64,000 bases of DNA from Rhodocollybia butyracea. Lineage: Eukaryota > Basidiomycota > Agaricomycetes > Agaricales > Omphalotaceae. The stretch lies in the NCBI GenBank assembly GCA_015501585.1, contig JADNRY010000163.1, positions 80,544 through 144,543 of the forward strand, given 5' to 3'. The notes beneath the pieces are model-generated. The model did no database searches. It was not told the origin of the DNA and was given only the letters and a program-made list of their open reading frames with translations. A program made the position numbers and the translations under genes. Positions 47,684-58,966 of the stretch are shown piece after piece (the stretch's first letter is position 1; each line of letters begins with the position of its first letter).

Positions 47684-49752
47684 ATGAAGCGCGGGTTTCT
47701 GAACACGTCCAAAGCTAAAAAGCAGCTGCAAAACTCGAATGTTGTTCAAGCTACTTCGAATTCGGTCCCTCGACTTGGAGATGGAGTTCAAGTACACCAA
47801 ACCTCGACAGTATCGGCTGCACGCGACTCTGAACCTCAAAAAGTCTGTTTTCCGGTTGATTCCAAACCTAGTCAGTCGTGCAAGTTGTTATAATCTATGA
47901 TTCTAGCGATTGTATTTTTTCGTTTTTTCATGAACCTATCTCAGGTGTTCCAACAGACTGCAAACCCGCCAACCTGAAACTGGATCGTGGATTTCTGAAC
48001 ACTCAGAAAGCTCAAAAACAGTCCGAAAACTTGAATGCTACTCAAGACGCGTATGATACTTTGACTAGCCGACCCGGAGATGGCGTCCAAAACCAAACCT
48101 CGGCCTCGACAGTCCCTACGGCGCACGAATCTCAGCCTAAGCCTAAGGTGTGGAAACCCACGTCTGTCAAACCTGGTCAGTCACCCCAATCTACCCAAAC
48201 CTCGACGATAATTCCGGCTCCTGATTATCTCTATATATCTTTACCATACATTTCAGGTGTTCCGGCGTCCTACAACCCGGTCCATCCTCCCTTCACCTAT
48301 TTCCATGTGCCCAACGTATCCTACCTTTCTAAAATGGAACCAAAACTCTTTGCATATATGACTATTCCCGATCCCACAACCTCTAAAAGCGAACAAACGG
48401 AATGTTGGATGTCTGATGATCCTTGCGACTCCTGGTTTCCCGAAGGCACCTTTACTCCCTACGGGCGGATCCAAAGGGTACCGTATCGCACCCGCGGGTG
48501 CGAACAAGGGGCTGGGGATATTCGCTACTAGACATATAAAGGCGGGAGAGTTGATTATCGATGAGAGGCCTTTGCTGGTTCTTCCTGCGACTACTTCTGC
48601 GGTGGATGTTGTGTTGTTCGCTATGGGGGTTATCGGTAATTCAAATAGCAAGTTCACGGAGGAGGAGCAGTGTCAGATCAGGGTACACGCGATGGATAGA
48701 GCGATTAGGAACCTGGTTGAGAGGATGTCGCCGGAAAAGAGGAAGGCGTTTATGGAGTTGAGTGTGTGTAAGGAGCAGGCGGTGACGGGGGAGTTTTATG
48801 GGTGTGTTCCGCCTCTTTTTTGTTTATTTCGGTCGCTGAGCTGATTCGATCGATAGGCGTCTTACAACGAATGGGATTTTGATTGATCATAAGGAGTTCA
48901 ATGATGAACGTAAGTATCTGACCATATATCGAGAGTTTGTCGATGCGTAACGTTGACTTGATATTCCTTTTCGTAGTACTACCTGGCAATCTCATGACTA
49001 CTTATAATGCCATCTGCGATGAAATCTCCAGGATTAACCATAGGTACGTTCGCCGCCTAGAAATCTTCATTCTACATCACTTCCACTACCGTTGTGTCCC
49101 AGAATCGCACTCCTCGTATCTTTCAGATAATTCTCGACTAAAACCTCCCTCCGTTTTTTTCTCTCCCAGCTGTTCTCCCAATGCCACCTTCTACTGGAAC
49201 ACGGCTTCATTCTCCGTCCGTATCCACGCCGTTCGCGACATCCCCGTCAGCGACGAAATCACCATCTCGTACCACGCAACATTGCAATCTTTTGCTGACC
49301 GCGCAAAAGCCTTGACCGAGTACAGTATCAAGCCCTGCATGTGTGGTCCGGCCTGCGATCCCGATCCCGCTCGAATTCGAGCAGGAGACGCCCGTCGCGC
49401 ATCAATCATGCGGCAAATATTTATGACCAAAGCCGTGCCTCTTTGGCACCTGAGGTCGCTCGAACATGGTACACAGAAAACGATACTTGAAGATTGCGTT
49501 AAGCGGCTGAAGGAGATGGAAGAAGAGTGTTTGGAGGACGCGAATGGGTATGGCGATCTGTTGAGGTATGTGGTAGAGGGATATGCGTATCTGGGTAAGA
49601 GAGAGGAGGTATTGAAGTATGCAAAGAAGTTGGAGAGGGCCTGTAGGGCGTTTGGCGAGAGTTTTGATGAGAGGTACTTGAGCAAGGATGGGATGGAGCG
49701 TATCGGGATTCGGAAAGCGGGAGAAAGGGAAAGTGTGAAGGAGAAGAAGTAG
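47684..49752 (+). CDS. SET-domain lysine methyltransferase-like protein, copy C (best preserved)
   Basis: Module 1 (MKRGFLNTSKAKKQLQN, from 47684) and module 2 (LDRGFLNTQKAQKQSEN) are on separate exons with good splice sites. A Pro-rich linker and ECWMSDDPCDSWFPEGTF follow. The SET domain then shows GLGIFATRHIKAGELIIDERP, TTNGILID, EISRINH + SCSPNATFYW (the NHSCxPN motif, built across an intron as AG|C) and VSDEITISYH. A CMCGPAC post-SET-like cluster and a helical tail end at 49752. The family resembles fungal SMYD-like SET proteins that transfer methyl from SAM to protein lysines. One problem: near 48470 an extra base seems to separate FTPYG from GGSKGYRIAPAG, so this copy too may be frameshifted unless a mini-intron is used. 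Confidence 0.7.
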
Positions 49753-50773
49753 ATTTGCGTAGCGTGGTAGCTTTTTGTTATTCCTAGATTGATCACTAGC
49801 GTAAAGTGAATCTCGCCCAAAGAGAAAGGTTTCAGAATCAAGGCCGGATCAAGGCATACATTGCGACGTGCGTGGAACACAATACAGAACGCGTTTATCT
49901 TTCGCGCAAATTAGCTTCATTGATTCCCTGCCTTCGACGTTGCAGCCTGAGGACCTATTAGCTTACTTGCGCGGTTGAAGGATATACAAGCCAGGTATCG
50001 GCTCCCAACTGTGGCCCAATTGGGAAAGTCAGGAAGTCTTGTGGATCGCAGCAAGCGGAAAAAAGAGGAGTGAGACGAGAGTCAAAGTCGAATATCCTTG
50101 CCGCGACTGAGCCAGACGCGGATACAGATAATTCGTTTATGGAGATGGGAAGTTACAACGACCATGATGGATTCGGATTAGCGAAAGGGCCTACTTACTA
50201 GGGAATCAGAAACTTTTGATTCTGGATCAATATATGTCCCTGATGTAGCAGAGGGACACCAGCATGAAACGGACCCCGATGCGGCGTTGAGAATGAAACA
50301 GAGCTTCGATGCAATTTGATATATTCAGCTTTGGCCTGCAAGAGTTTCATAGAGCACCTTGACTTAATAATACCTTGCAAGCACGACTTTGGGCATAGTC
50401 TTGTGTCATAGGGTAATCTTTTACCATCGCTCTACAATACAGTAGTAGCTATCCTCTGAGCATGCAGCACTGAGGAAGGTTGCATACACCCCCCCTCAAA
50501 GGCTAAAATTAGTAAGTTCGCGGAGAAGAAGAACGCCACCTAATGAGATTTTACAGATTATACGTTGGGCCAAGTATTGCAGCTTGTATCTTGCTCTTAC
50601 GCTTCTAGTTTCGAGTCTGCGTCTAAGCCGAAAACAGGCATCACAGCTTCAATTTAGTGCCAGTGGTCTCGGTCCATCAAAGTATACTCTCCTCGTCCAC
50701 ATAATTGGAACCATATCTACATTTGACTGCGATGGATTAATATATTATGATACAGAGTCGAACTTGTTGCAGT
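49753..50773. other. intergenic
   Basis: No gene is supported. Frames on either strand are short and lack motifs. Confidence 0.4.
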
Positions 50774-51538
50774 TTACGGTAAGCAAAACTTGAGCATATC
50801 GTCCAACGCCGAGACCAGATTTCCATCTTCAAAACTGAACCATTCCTTAGCGTGCGCAGGAAACCGTTTATTTCTTCCATTGTGAATCAATGCAACGCTC
50901 GTTCCAACCCAGACAATTCCTAAAACTTTTTCCTCCCATCTGTCACCAAGTAGATTCATATAATCTCGAAGCTGAAGAAAAGCTTGAGCCGAAGAGGAGC
51001 CCTCCGACGCAATCTCGACAACAATTCTGATGATATTGTTTGAGTTGTCACCATATTGGCAAATGGTAAAATCGGGGAATTTCCCTTTTTCATCAACAAC
51101 AGCCGCTCCTATGATCATATTTGTTTAGTAATGGTGTATAGTTCTGTTCTGTAGTGGAATGAACATACCCTGCGAATCATATGAAGCGGCGGAATGCGCA
51201 TCTTCCGACCCAGAATTATCGGAGTTGGGCTCTTGACCACCCCAGAAATCTTCAGTAAACAAAGGAAGTCTGTTATAATTGGAACAAAGTGAAAGGTTGT
51301 ACGCACTGTTTGCAGGCGTTTCGTCCTCTTGCCTCAAACGAGGTTGAGGTTTGACAATGAAGTCATCAGCAGGAAACTTAACACCTTGAAGGTAAGCGTT
51401 TAAAGGGCCATATACAGAGAACTGTGACTTTGGTTTCTTTATGATCCAACTGTTAAGACGAGCTTGAAGCTTCGGGGGGATGTCTGCATTGCGGTCAGTG
51501 AATTCGGCTTCACGTTCACCGTTTTCCGAGTCGGACAT
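50774..51538 (-). CDS. unknown protein with possible nuclease-like core
   Basis: Exons 51538-51169 and 51108-50774 join in phase 1 (GTATGT/TAG) to give 234 residues. The N-terminal third is acidic and probably disordered. The C-terminal half reads AAVVDEKGKFPDFTICQYG, then IIRIVVEIAS, then QLRDYMNLLG and VGTSVALIHNG. The order PDF, then a beta strand with VEI about 20 residues later, then a helix, resembles a PD-(D/E)XK nuclease fold, but the usual lysine after the glutamate is replaced by Ala-Ser. Function unknown; it could be an inactive member or chance similarity. It is divergent from the gene at 52.5 kb. Confidence 0.65.
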
Positions 51539-51749
51539 GGTTAGACAAGTTAAAGTGATCGGAGTGTTGACAAAAATGGGGCGACTTTATACGTTCCAGG
51601 CGGCGACGATAACGGTATCTAGTGTACTGGAAAGGGTATGTGCACAGGTTTATCGTTCCTAAAAGACAACAAACGTATGGATAAAAAAGGGAAGAAGGTA
51701 CCCAAGATCATATCACAACGATTGTCCACAACAATTGTCCACGAACCAT

Positions 51750-52345
51750 AGCTAGTCATAGCGGCAACGTGGTACAATCTTGCATTTCCTGACACGTTTG
51801 TTCTGCACAGAAAAGAGAATATATCAGCCCGAGAACCCCAGTATCCAGTGGCAAATGCGTGGTACAATCTTGCATTTCCTGAGACGTTTGTTCTACACAG
51901 AAAAGAGTATTCAATATATCAACCCAAGAACCCCAGTATCCAGTGGCAAATGCATGGTATCCTCTTGTACTTATCCAGATGCATGGCAATGAGGCAGGTG
52001 TATTCGAGCCCCATTATTTATTTATGAATTGGGTCGAGAAAAAAGACCATAGCCCAAACAGAAAGAATGCACATACACCTTGAGGCAGCTTGAGGCTCTG
52101 AACGTCAACTTGACTGCTTGTGGACGAAAATATCAGCCCGAGAACCTCAGTATCCAGTCAGAAACGTGTGGTACCCCTTGTATTTGTATTTATGAATTGG
52201 ATCGAATAAAAAGACCATAGCCCAGGCCCCAAACAGAAAGAATGCACACACACCTCGAGGCTCCTTGACTGCTTGTGGACGAGAATATCAGCCCGAGAAC
52301 CCCAGTATCCAATCCCAGACGTGTGGTACCCCTTGTATTTATTGA
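51750..52345. repeat. local tandem and dispersed repeats
   Basis: Four or more copies of tatcagcccgagaaccccag with flanks (about 51820, 51920, 52130, 52288). A longer unit of about 170 bp (gaattgg.tcgaa.aaaaagaccatagccca...tggacgaraatatc) occurs twice, at about 52025 and 52195. Another 90-bp unit (caatcttgcatttcctga.acgtttgttct.cacag) occurs twice at 51775 and 51867. No coding role. Confidence 0.75.
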
Positions 52346-52518
52346 AATGCATGAGGCAAGTCTCGAAAATGATTGTAATTTGTTGTACCACTGCACTCCA
52401 CTGCACCCATTCGGTGCCTTTGACGACACAGTTTGACGCCACAGTGTTCTCAGGATCATCACGTGCTTTATAGTATTTAATCAGCGTTCTTTTTACTTAC
52501 TCAGTCAACACGTTACAG

Positions 52519-53066
52519 ATGGCCCCCCAATCAGATACAAAGGACCTCGCTTTCAGTGGCTACTCCATGAATGCCACTGACTTTGCAGCATTCATTCACT
52601 CGTTACATCCAAACCTTGAACCCGAGGAAGACGAGACTGATATACCCATGTCAGCTTATTTCATTCTGTATGATGATTGGCGTAGGAAGCAGCGTCGTAT
52701 CAATCCGAAGGTCAAGTTACCCTTTATTCTTGGTATGATCCTTTCAATTTTCTATAAACGATTGGTTATATTAACTCGGGTTGCCCAGTTATCTATGACA
52801 ACGGAGATCCGCCAGAAATTAGCTTAAATGCTGATGGATACACTCGTGTAGTTTTCCCTGTGCGCTGGGTACCGTATAAAGACCCAGAACAGTGCGACCC
52901 AAATGGCAAATTTGCCGAACTCTGGACACCGCAGGAGCTAGATACCGCTAAGCTTAACGAGTTTGTGAGAATCGTAAAGGAAAATGGTGGCGAGCTCGAT
53001 ATAAGCAAGGTGGCTTTTATTTGCCACCGGGAGAAGATAAATCCTGCTTATTCTGCGTTTCAATGA
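52519..53066 (+). CDS. unknown 163-residue protein
   Basis: Exons 52519-52732 and 52789-53066 join in phase 1 (GTATGA/CAG). The product starts MAPQSDTKDLAFSGYSMNAT. It is acidic in the middle (EPEEDETD), then shows YFILYDDWRRKQRRINPKVK, the core VIYDNGDPPEIS, the tryptophan/proline-rich VVFPVRWVPYKDPEQ and a C-terminal helical part (ELDTAKLNEFVRIVKENGG). No family recognised. A TATA-like ctttatagtatttaatc lies about 45 bp upstream. Complete and apparently intact. Confidence 0.75.
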
Positions 53067-53907
53067 TACCTTATGCTTGATAGTATTTTTTGGCAGTAGC
53101 TAACAATTGGCGCCAGCCGCAGCTGTATCAGCCTTCCCTGTAACCGTATTGCCATAGTCTTATAGGATTTATTATAAGTCTCGCTATGACTGTCTCTGCC
53201 CAAACATGTGAGGATTAACATGTTTGCTCGTATATCCGCAGCCCGCAAGGTGACAGAGCTCTAGTGAGCGCAAATATGAGAGATGTACGGGTGAGAGAGC
53301 AAGGAACATTGTGGTATGATTACTGATAACAGAAACTCTAGGATAACGAGATTTTGAGATTTAAACATCACTTCAGCGGAGCGGCTCAATGTTGGACCTT
53401 CGCAGCCACCCTTCATCTTATTCAGATAAATGCTGTTAGTTGAGGAGGAGTCTGACTCTGCGTCCGTTTTTCACAAGTACTGATATAGATATCCCAATAC
53501 ATGCTGGATCTTGACCGTTTTTTGTTCAAGGAGAGTAAAGACTCGGGCGTACACTGTACGCCCACATGGTAGGATACGGAACATTAAGATTCTGTGCATA
53601 TATCGATGGGGGGACTCCCTTGTCTTGCTGGAAGGATCGCGGCGGATCGGATTCATCAACGTCCTCGAAGACCCGGAGTTTCTGCATGGCATCATGCATG
53701 ACGACTGGCTTACATTCTCGATTTAGAATGTTCCTCATCCTTCTTTTGCCTTTCTCCAAATCCTATGGCAACTCATTCTGCCCATGCTCCCTGGTTTATT
53801 CAATCTTCCGTACCGACTAACTCCTCTGGGTCGTAACTCTTGTATTCTTTCGATTTTAGGCTGGGGTTTACAGAGTCAAGTGCAGTACTTCACGCTCTCT
53901 GGTGTGC
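53067..53907. other. intergenic
   Basis: No gene supported. The phrase ccgttttttgttcaaggaga near 53514 echoes the SET-gene 3' flank near 38100 (ccgttttgttcgaggagag), so an old piece of that flank may have moved here. Confidence 0.4.
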
Positions 53908-54005
53908 TCCTTCTTAGCTCAGTTAGTAGAGCATACCACTAGTATAATGACGATGATTGAACATTAGTTACTGCCAAGGTCAACTGTTCAAGTCGGCTAG
54001 AAGGA
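53908..54005 (+). tRNA. tRNA-Thr(AGT)-like gene with intron, somewhat degenerate
   Basis: The acceptor strands TCCTTCT and AGAAGGA pair fully. The D arm GCTC-AGTTAGTA-GAGC is intact. The anticodon loop contains CTAGT (anticodon AGT), followed by an intron-like extra of about 25 nt. The T arm (TTCAAGT loop) is weaker than in the copy at 55.5 kb. Length fits a 73-nt tRNA plus intron. The anticodon stem pairs poorly, so it may be a pseudogene. Confidence 0.55.
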
Positions 54006-54212
54006 ATCAAGAAACGCGTGTATGGGGTTCTTTTTTTATCTTTCTGTCAAATGCAAAAGGATGACTAAACCTCTCAGTGTATGGTCCAATTCCAGGGGAA
54101 GTACTTGCTAAACTGATATCCTCTCGCTCTTCCAATGGAGGTCCTCTCAGTCAATTACTGGAAATTTATTGAATCTTGCTTATTCAAGAACAATGCTCCA
54201 TCGTAGGTATGT

Positions 54213-54250
54213 TCCTTCTTAGCTCAGTTGGTAGAGCACGTCATTAGTGA
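54213..54250 (+). pseudogene. 5' half of a tRNA-Thr gene
   Basis: TCCTTCTTAGCTCAGTTGG, then TAGAGCACGTCATTAGT, gives a perfect acceptor 5' strand, D arm and anticodon 5' stem with AGT in the loop. Sequence after 54250 is unrelated. The matching 3' half is at 55515-55566. Confidence 0.65.
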
Positions 54251-55514
54251 TATGATATGATATTTCGCGGCCCAGTCAGCGGCATTTGCCAGCTGAAAGT
54301 GGTCCCTCAAGGGAAGCAGCCGGTCCCTACGCCAGTGCAGGCAGCGAGCTCGACTCCTGTAGAGAAGGTAGACTACGAGCCCGACGCAGGGATGGTAGCA
54401 AGGCCAGGTACATAAGTACAAGGCTAACTGTTACAACTACTGACTACCTATCTACTGCGCAATGGAGCACATTCCACCCCAATAAAAGAGAGGGAGGGTG
54501 ATAGGGCAAAACCAGGTCTCCATGCAGGCGTAACCGCACTGTGGCCTTAAAGGCTCTTGCGAGATCCTGGGCGGCTTCCCGTGCTATCCCTATTTGCACA
54601 AGTCACCAAATCCCACGCAACCGGTGGCGAAACCGGCGCACCAGCACCGTAGGGTTTTATGTGAACACAAGGAGCATTTGTACGCAATCAACATGGTTCG
54701 TTGAAAGTCCAATCTCCCTCCACCTCTTTGCAACCTATCACAGTATCACCCCAGTTGAAGAACAGATCGGTTATGTGAGCAAATGAGGAGTGTCCCCATC
54801 AATGAGCTGGATGGGGTGCGAAGGTCGGGAATAGGAAATGCGTATAAAATATGGCAGCCCATGCAAAGAGTCATAAATTCTGCCAACTCAAAAAGATGAG
54901 AGAGCGAATGGCTCAAGAGAGGAGCGCTTTGTGAAGGAGGAGCGGGCCACCAGGAGCCATAGCAGATGAACAAGGGATGGGAGATCGCACAGTCCTAAGG
55001 ACAAGCCAGCCTCTGTCAGCACTCACTTTCAATCTGATAATTTTAGATGGTAGGGGGCTGATGTATCAGAGAACCGGGAGTGCTGATTGTAACAAGAAGG
55101 ATACAGAGGCTGTAGCCAGGTAGAAGGGCGTAAATCTCAAACCTGGAGTGACACAGGTCCATGGGATGAAGAATCCGTAATGACGGAGGCGGCGAAGGCA
55201 GCGAAAGCAACGAAAACTATATACAAGTTTATCAGCATACATAGATCTATATAGCATACCTTGAACATTCATAAGTCATCTACGAGACAATGTAGCGGCG
55301 GTAACAGCTCGAGCGACTACGTCTCAGAATGTCTTGGAATATATTTCTTGTGAGGCGACCCCGTTGTTGTCCTGAAATCCAGGAACTGGTAAGAAGAAGA
55401 GGAATAAAGGTGTAGAGTAGAGCTGCAGAGTTAGATGGGTCGAAATTTCGATCCGAAAATATCGATGGTGGTGGTAGCGGGATGTGATGTGATCTGTGTG
55501 AGTTTGCAAGTAAT
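54246..55514. mobile_element. candidate 1.27-kb insertion within a tRNA-Thr gene
   Basis: It separates the 5' and 3' tRNA halves. CGTCATT is present at both borders (54239-54245 and 55515-55521), consistent with a 7-bp target duplication. No transposase frame, LTR or poly-A tail is recognised inside. The nature of the insert is unknown. Confidence 0.4.
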
Positions 55515-55566
55515 CGTCATTTACATTTTAATTACGAGGTCAGTCGTTCAAATCGGCTAGAAGGAA
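55515..55566 (+). pseudogene. 3' half of a tRNA-Thr gene
   Basis: From CGTCATT on, it carries the 3' anticodon stem (ATTACG), variable region AGGTC, a good T arm (AGTCG-TTCAAAT-CGGCT) and the acceptor strand AGAAGGA. It complements the 54213 half. Confidence 0.65.
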
Positions 55567-55856
55567 TCTTCAAGGCGAGGAACTAAAATTTGGTCTATTT
55601 CCTTTTTAACTCTGTACTGGGCCAAGTATTTATTATCGCTTTAGCATATCCCGAGGCGTATATGCTCAGGCTGCGCTTGATAATACTAGATCCTGCATAG
55701 TAGTTGGACTAGAACGGCGTCCCCGAGCCCACATCAGTTGCTTTAGGCGAGGTTGTTCTAGTATACTTATTTTCTTCTCTTACTTACAGACGTACTACCT
55801 AGTTATAGTCTCTTGTGAAAGGTTGAACTCGCTTATTCAAGCGCTGTAGCTAATGA

Positions 55857-55945
55857 TCCTGTTTAGCTCAGTTGGAAGAACGCGCCGTTCGTGTAAAATG
55901 ACTTTTAGAGGTCGAATCAATGACGAGGTAAGTCGTTTTTTGCTT
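55857..55945 (+). pseudogene. tRNA-Thr-like relic with intron
   Basis: TCCTGTTTAGCTCAGTTGGA, then AGAACGCGCCGTTCGT, then an intron-like 26 nt, then AATGACGAGGTAAGTCGTT. The 3' acceptor strand is replaced by unrelated sequence (tttgcttgg). The D-stem carries changes. Confidence 0.5.
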
Positions 55946-56586
55946 GGTGAGTGGTACATTGACAGTATCTGACTTTAAACATTGAACGTTGGCTGAGCCC
56001 TCATAAGTCCTGCCTTCGGCTGCAATGACCAAGGGCCACGGTATCGTGACTTTTCTTTTGACTTACGCTCTCATTCCAAACTCCTATCAGGATATTGAAC
56101 TACAGTTTTTTTCAAGGTAGCCTGGCTAACTTTAGATTTAAATGTTGAGCCCCAAAGGCGGTAACACACTGTCGCCACCTTTCGCGCTCCTGAGTGCATG
56201 AGTAGTAGTTGTGCCCGGAGCTAATTAAACAGGCTCCCTCTTGCTCCTCCGATGACTCTCCACATTTCCGCTTGTGACCGCTACAGAACCATTGAAACCT
56301 TATTCAAGAACAGTGTTACATAAATGTAACGGAGACGTGACTTGTTTCTCTCATCAGGAAAAAACACTTCTGACCTAGGCTTTCCAAGGTTCACCTCATG
56401 GTGCAGAGGCTATCCAAGGTGCCCAAGTTACTTTGGCACCCTAGGTTTTGAGGTCAATTCCTATGTCTCTTTATTATATCTTTGAAGTGCCTGTAGGAAG
56501 TGTAGGGTTTGCTTTAAGTGGGCCTCATGTTGCTGTGGTTCTTTAGTCTCTCCAGATATCCTATGTACATTAGGTCATCTATGTCT
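55946..56586. other. intergenic
   Basis: No gene seen. A short direct repeat around aggctatccaaggt / aggctttccaaggt lies near 56377-56417. Confidence 0.4.
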
Positions 56587-56815
56587 CCCAGGGAAGCCCT
56601 AGGAAAGTTGTAGAGAAGCCGTAGAGAAGCCCCGAGAAGTCCCAGGGAAGTTGTAGAGAAGCCCCGAGAAGTCCCAGGGAAGTTGTAGAGAAGCCCCAAG
56701 AAGTCCCAGGGAAGTCGTAGAGAAGCCCCAAGAAGTCCCAGGGAAGTCGTAGAGAAGCCCCAAGAAGGCCCAGGGAAGTCGTAGAGAAGCCCCGAGAAGC
56801 CCCAGGGAAGTGGGA
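56587..56815. repeat. 32-bp minisatellite, about seven units
   Basis: Units starting cccagggaagt are spaced exactly 32 bp apart at 56641, 56673, 56705, 56737, 56769 and 56801, with a more degenerate unit before. Because 32 is not a multiple of three, each strand shows open frames repeating every 96 bp (SRGFSTTSLG-like). These are artefacts of the repeat. Confidence 0.9.
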
Positions 56816-57008
56816 TCTTCATAAGTATACCTTTGATTATGTATCATGACAAACATCATATTATTAAAATGTGAGCTAAACATTGTGAGAAGTGCAACAC
56901 TCTCAAGATAAACCGAAGTGAAAAGCCAGCTACTATCTATTGCACAAGACATACACTTTGATTATTTTTATGCAACACCGTACAGCCATATATACAGATA
57001 TGTACTTG

Positions 57009-58577
57009 CTAGGATAGACCAGCATCTGAGAGCATCTCATGTGCCAGCCTCAAACGCTTGCCTACCATATTATCTGTGAATTTGAGATGATTTGGCTGAC
57101 AATCGTCCCCAAGATTGACCTGGCGAAATTCCAAAATGTGTCGAAGATGCCACAATAAGTGAACCCCACAATCGTACCCGTTAGGCTGGAAATGAACCTG
57201 AGAATTGATGAATGCGGGCAGAAATTATGATGCAAGTCTAAGACAAACCTCGAAGTGGGGATTGAATATCCACCCACAGTCCACATTATTTTTGAGGTTG
57301 ATGTCTTGGCCTCGAATACTACCTAAGACTTCTGTAACCCATAATAAAAGCTAATGGTTCACTTGAACGTTTGAGAGTAGTAGTATGAATGGAATGAAAA
57401 CGTACCATCATCAACTTAGCGTTCTTCCTAAGGAGCGGTGGTTTTTTTCGATTGTTAACACATGTAGGCTTCCAACTGTCATAGATATCGATTTGCTGGT
57501 CAAGGAAATCAATACGCGCAGAGTACCAATGGTGCTTATCGTTGATAGGAATGAAGACACTATCCCAGTCCCTGAGCTCCTGCGATAGCTACAGAAAACA
57601 CTGAGAGTTCATACAAACACCTGGGACAAAAAGCACTTACTATGGCTTTACGACACCACTTAGAGATCATTTCCTCGTCCGTTTGTGTCAGGATTCCATC
57701 CTCCGGGGGAACAAAGTCATTTGACATAAAAAGGCACTTAGAAGCAAAAAATGAGGAGAGCCCAAGAGTAGTGCCAGATTCAGTGCACCACTTGCCGACA
57801 AAATAGTTGACAACTTCATCATTGATCCAACGGTTAATGCCAAGCGTCCGAAAGTTGGAGAGCTGAACATGGCTAAACTTGGAGGTGATTATTTCAGGGC
57901 TGTAGGATGACTAGGACAATTGAGACGAGGGATGAGAGAAACAGCATGTCGCATACCAAGTCCAGCAAAACTCTTAGCCTGGCCTCTGCCTCCTCCGGAT
58001 ATTCATCGAGGCCTTTCCACAAAGCATTTTCTATGGCTATCCTTTTCCTACTAATACACCCACGCAGAGTCTTCAAATTACAAAGGGCGCGTAGAGCAGT
58101 GTTATCAGAAGGGATGGTGTGGTGGTACTTTAGGCGACGATTAAGGGAGGCCTCAACGCGGGTTGCTGTGGCAAGAATCCTGATGGTTTCGTGTAGTTGG
58201 GTCATTTGAAACGTTGAGTCTGGGTAGAATCAACTATTGGATGCGGACGGTATTGTAAAAGTCGAGTCGACAACTTGAGCATCAAGTTGGTCGATAGTTG
58301 TCAGATTGAAGAGTTGCTGAAGGGAGAGAGATGGAAAAAAAGTCTTGCAGTCTTTTATGATATTGACTATATCTCGAAGGACTGGTAGTGTACAACTTCG
58401 ACTGGGTCCAAACGGTTCGAAGTTGGCAGGCAGACAATTTTTGTGAGATTTCGCGAGTCGGGAAAATGAAGGCAAATTTTGATACATTGTTCTATTTGCT
58501 TTCAGGTTTGAGCGCTGAGGAGGAAACTCTGAGAACTCACCTTGTGGTAGATACAGACATTGCTTAAAATGACTCAT
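57009..58577 (-). CDS. Ulp1-like (C48) cysteine protease
   Basis: Exons 58205-57957, 57910-57641, 57588-57406, 57350-57249 and 57197-57009 join in phase 0, 330 residues from the ATG at 58205. The catalytic parts are present: INRWINDEVVNYFVGKWC, then DSVFIPINDKHHWYSARID (His), IDIYDSW (Asp) and VHFQPNGYDCGVHLLWHL (Gln and Cys). Ulp1 enzymes cleave SUMO or related modifiers; in basidiomycetes this type is also a passenger of large DNA transposons. Upstream, 58577-58233 is open in the same frame (MSHFKQCLYLPQG) but separated by one TGA at 58230-58232, so either translation begins at 58205 or the N-terminus carries a nonsense change. The catalytic set is complete. Confidence 0.85.
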
Positions 58578-58622
58578 CTAGCGGCGTTAATTATTGCCGG
58601 AATTTTTGCCGGAAAATGAATG

Positions 58623-58650
58623 TGAATCGTAAATCGTAAATCGTAAATCG
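58623..58650. repeat. short tandem repeat, 7-bp unit
   Basis: Four near-perfect copies of GTAAATC lie just upstream of the Ulp1-like gene. Confidence 0.85.
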
Positions 58651-58966
58651 AGAGGTCATCTTCCAACACGGATATCTCACAATGGTCTGGATAGTATCAT
58701 CTAAGTCCTTTGTTTAAGCTGCAGAATATATAGTACTAGGACACGAATCCGAAATATCAGAGAAAAAGTAGAACTAGATGATATAACTGTTGTCTCTCTG
58801 ATTTATTGAACAGAAAATGCAAACAATTAAAATGAAGGAGTTTCAAAAACGAAGGCAAAAGAGAAGCGCAAGTGGTAGGAGATGTAGATAATCTCCAGAA
58901 CAATAAAGCGGGAGGCTGAAGTCACAGTAAGCATCGACACCACTGATCTTTCCCCACTATCCTTCT

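Noticed and set aside
51750..52345. CRISPR-like array
   Set aside because: The window is eukaryotic, units differ in length and spacing, and spacers are themselves duplicated.
56514..56952. Open frames on the minus strand encoding GFSTTSLGLLG-type repeats
   Set aside because: They come from the 32-bp minisatellite read in three frames; composition is repetitive and no start or flank looks genic.
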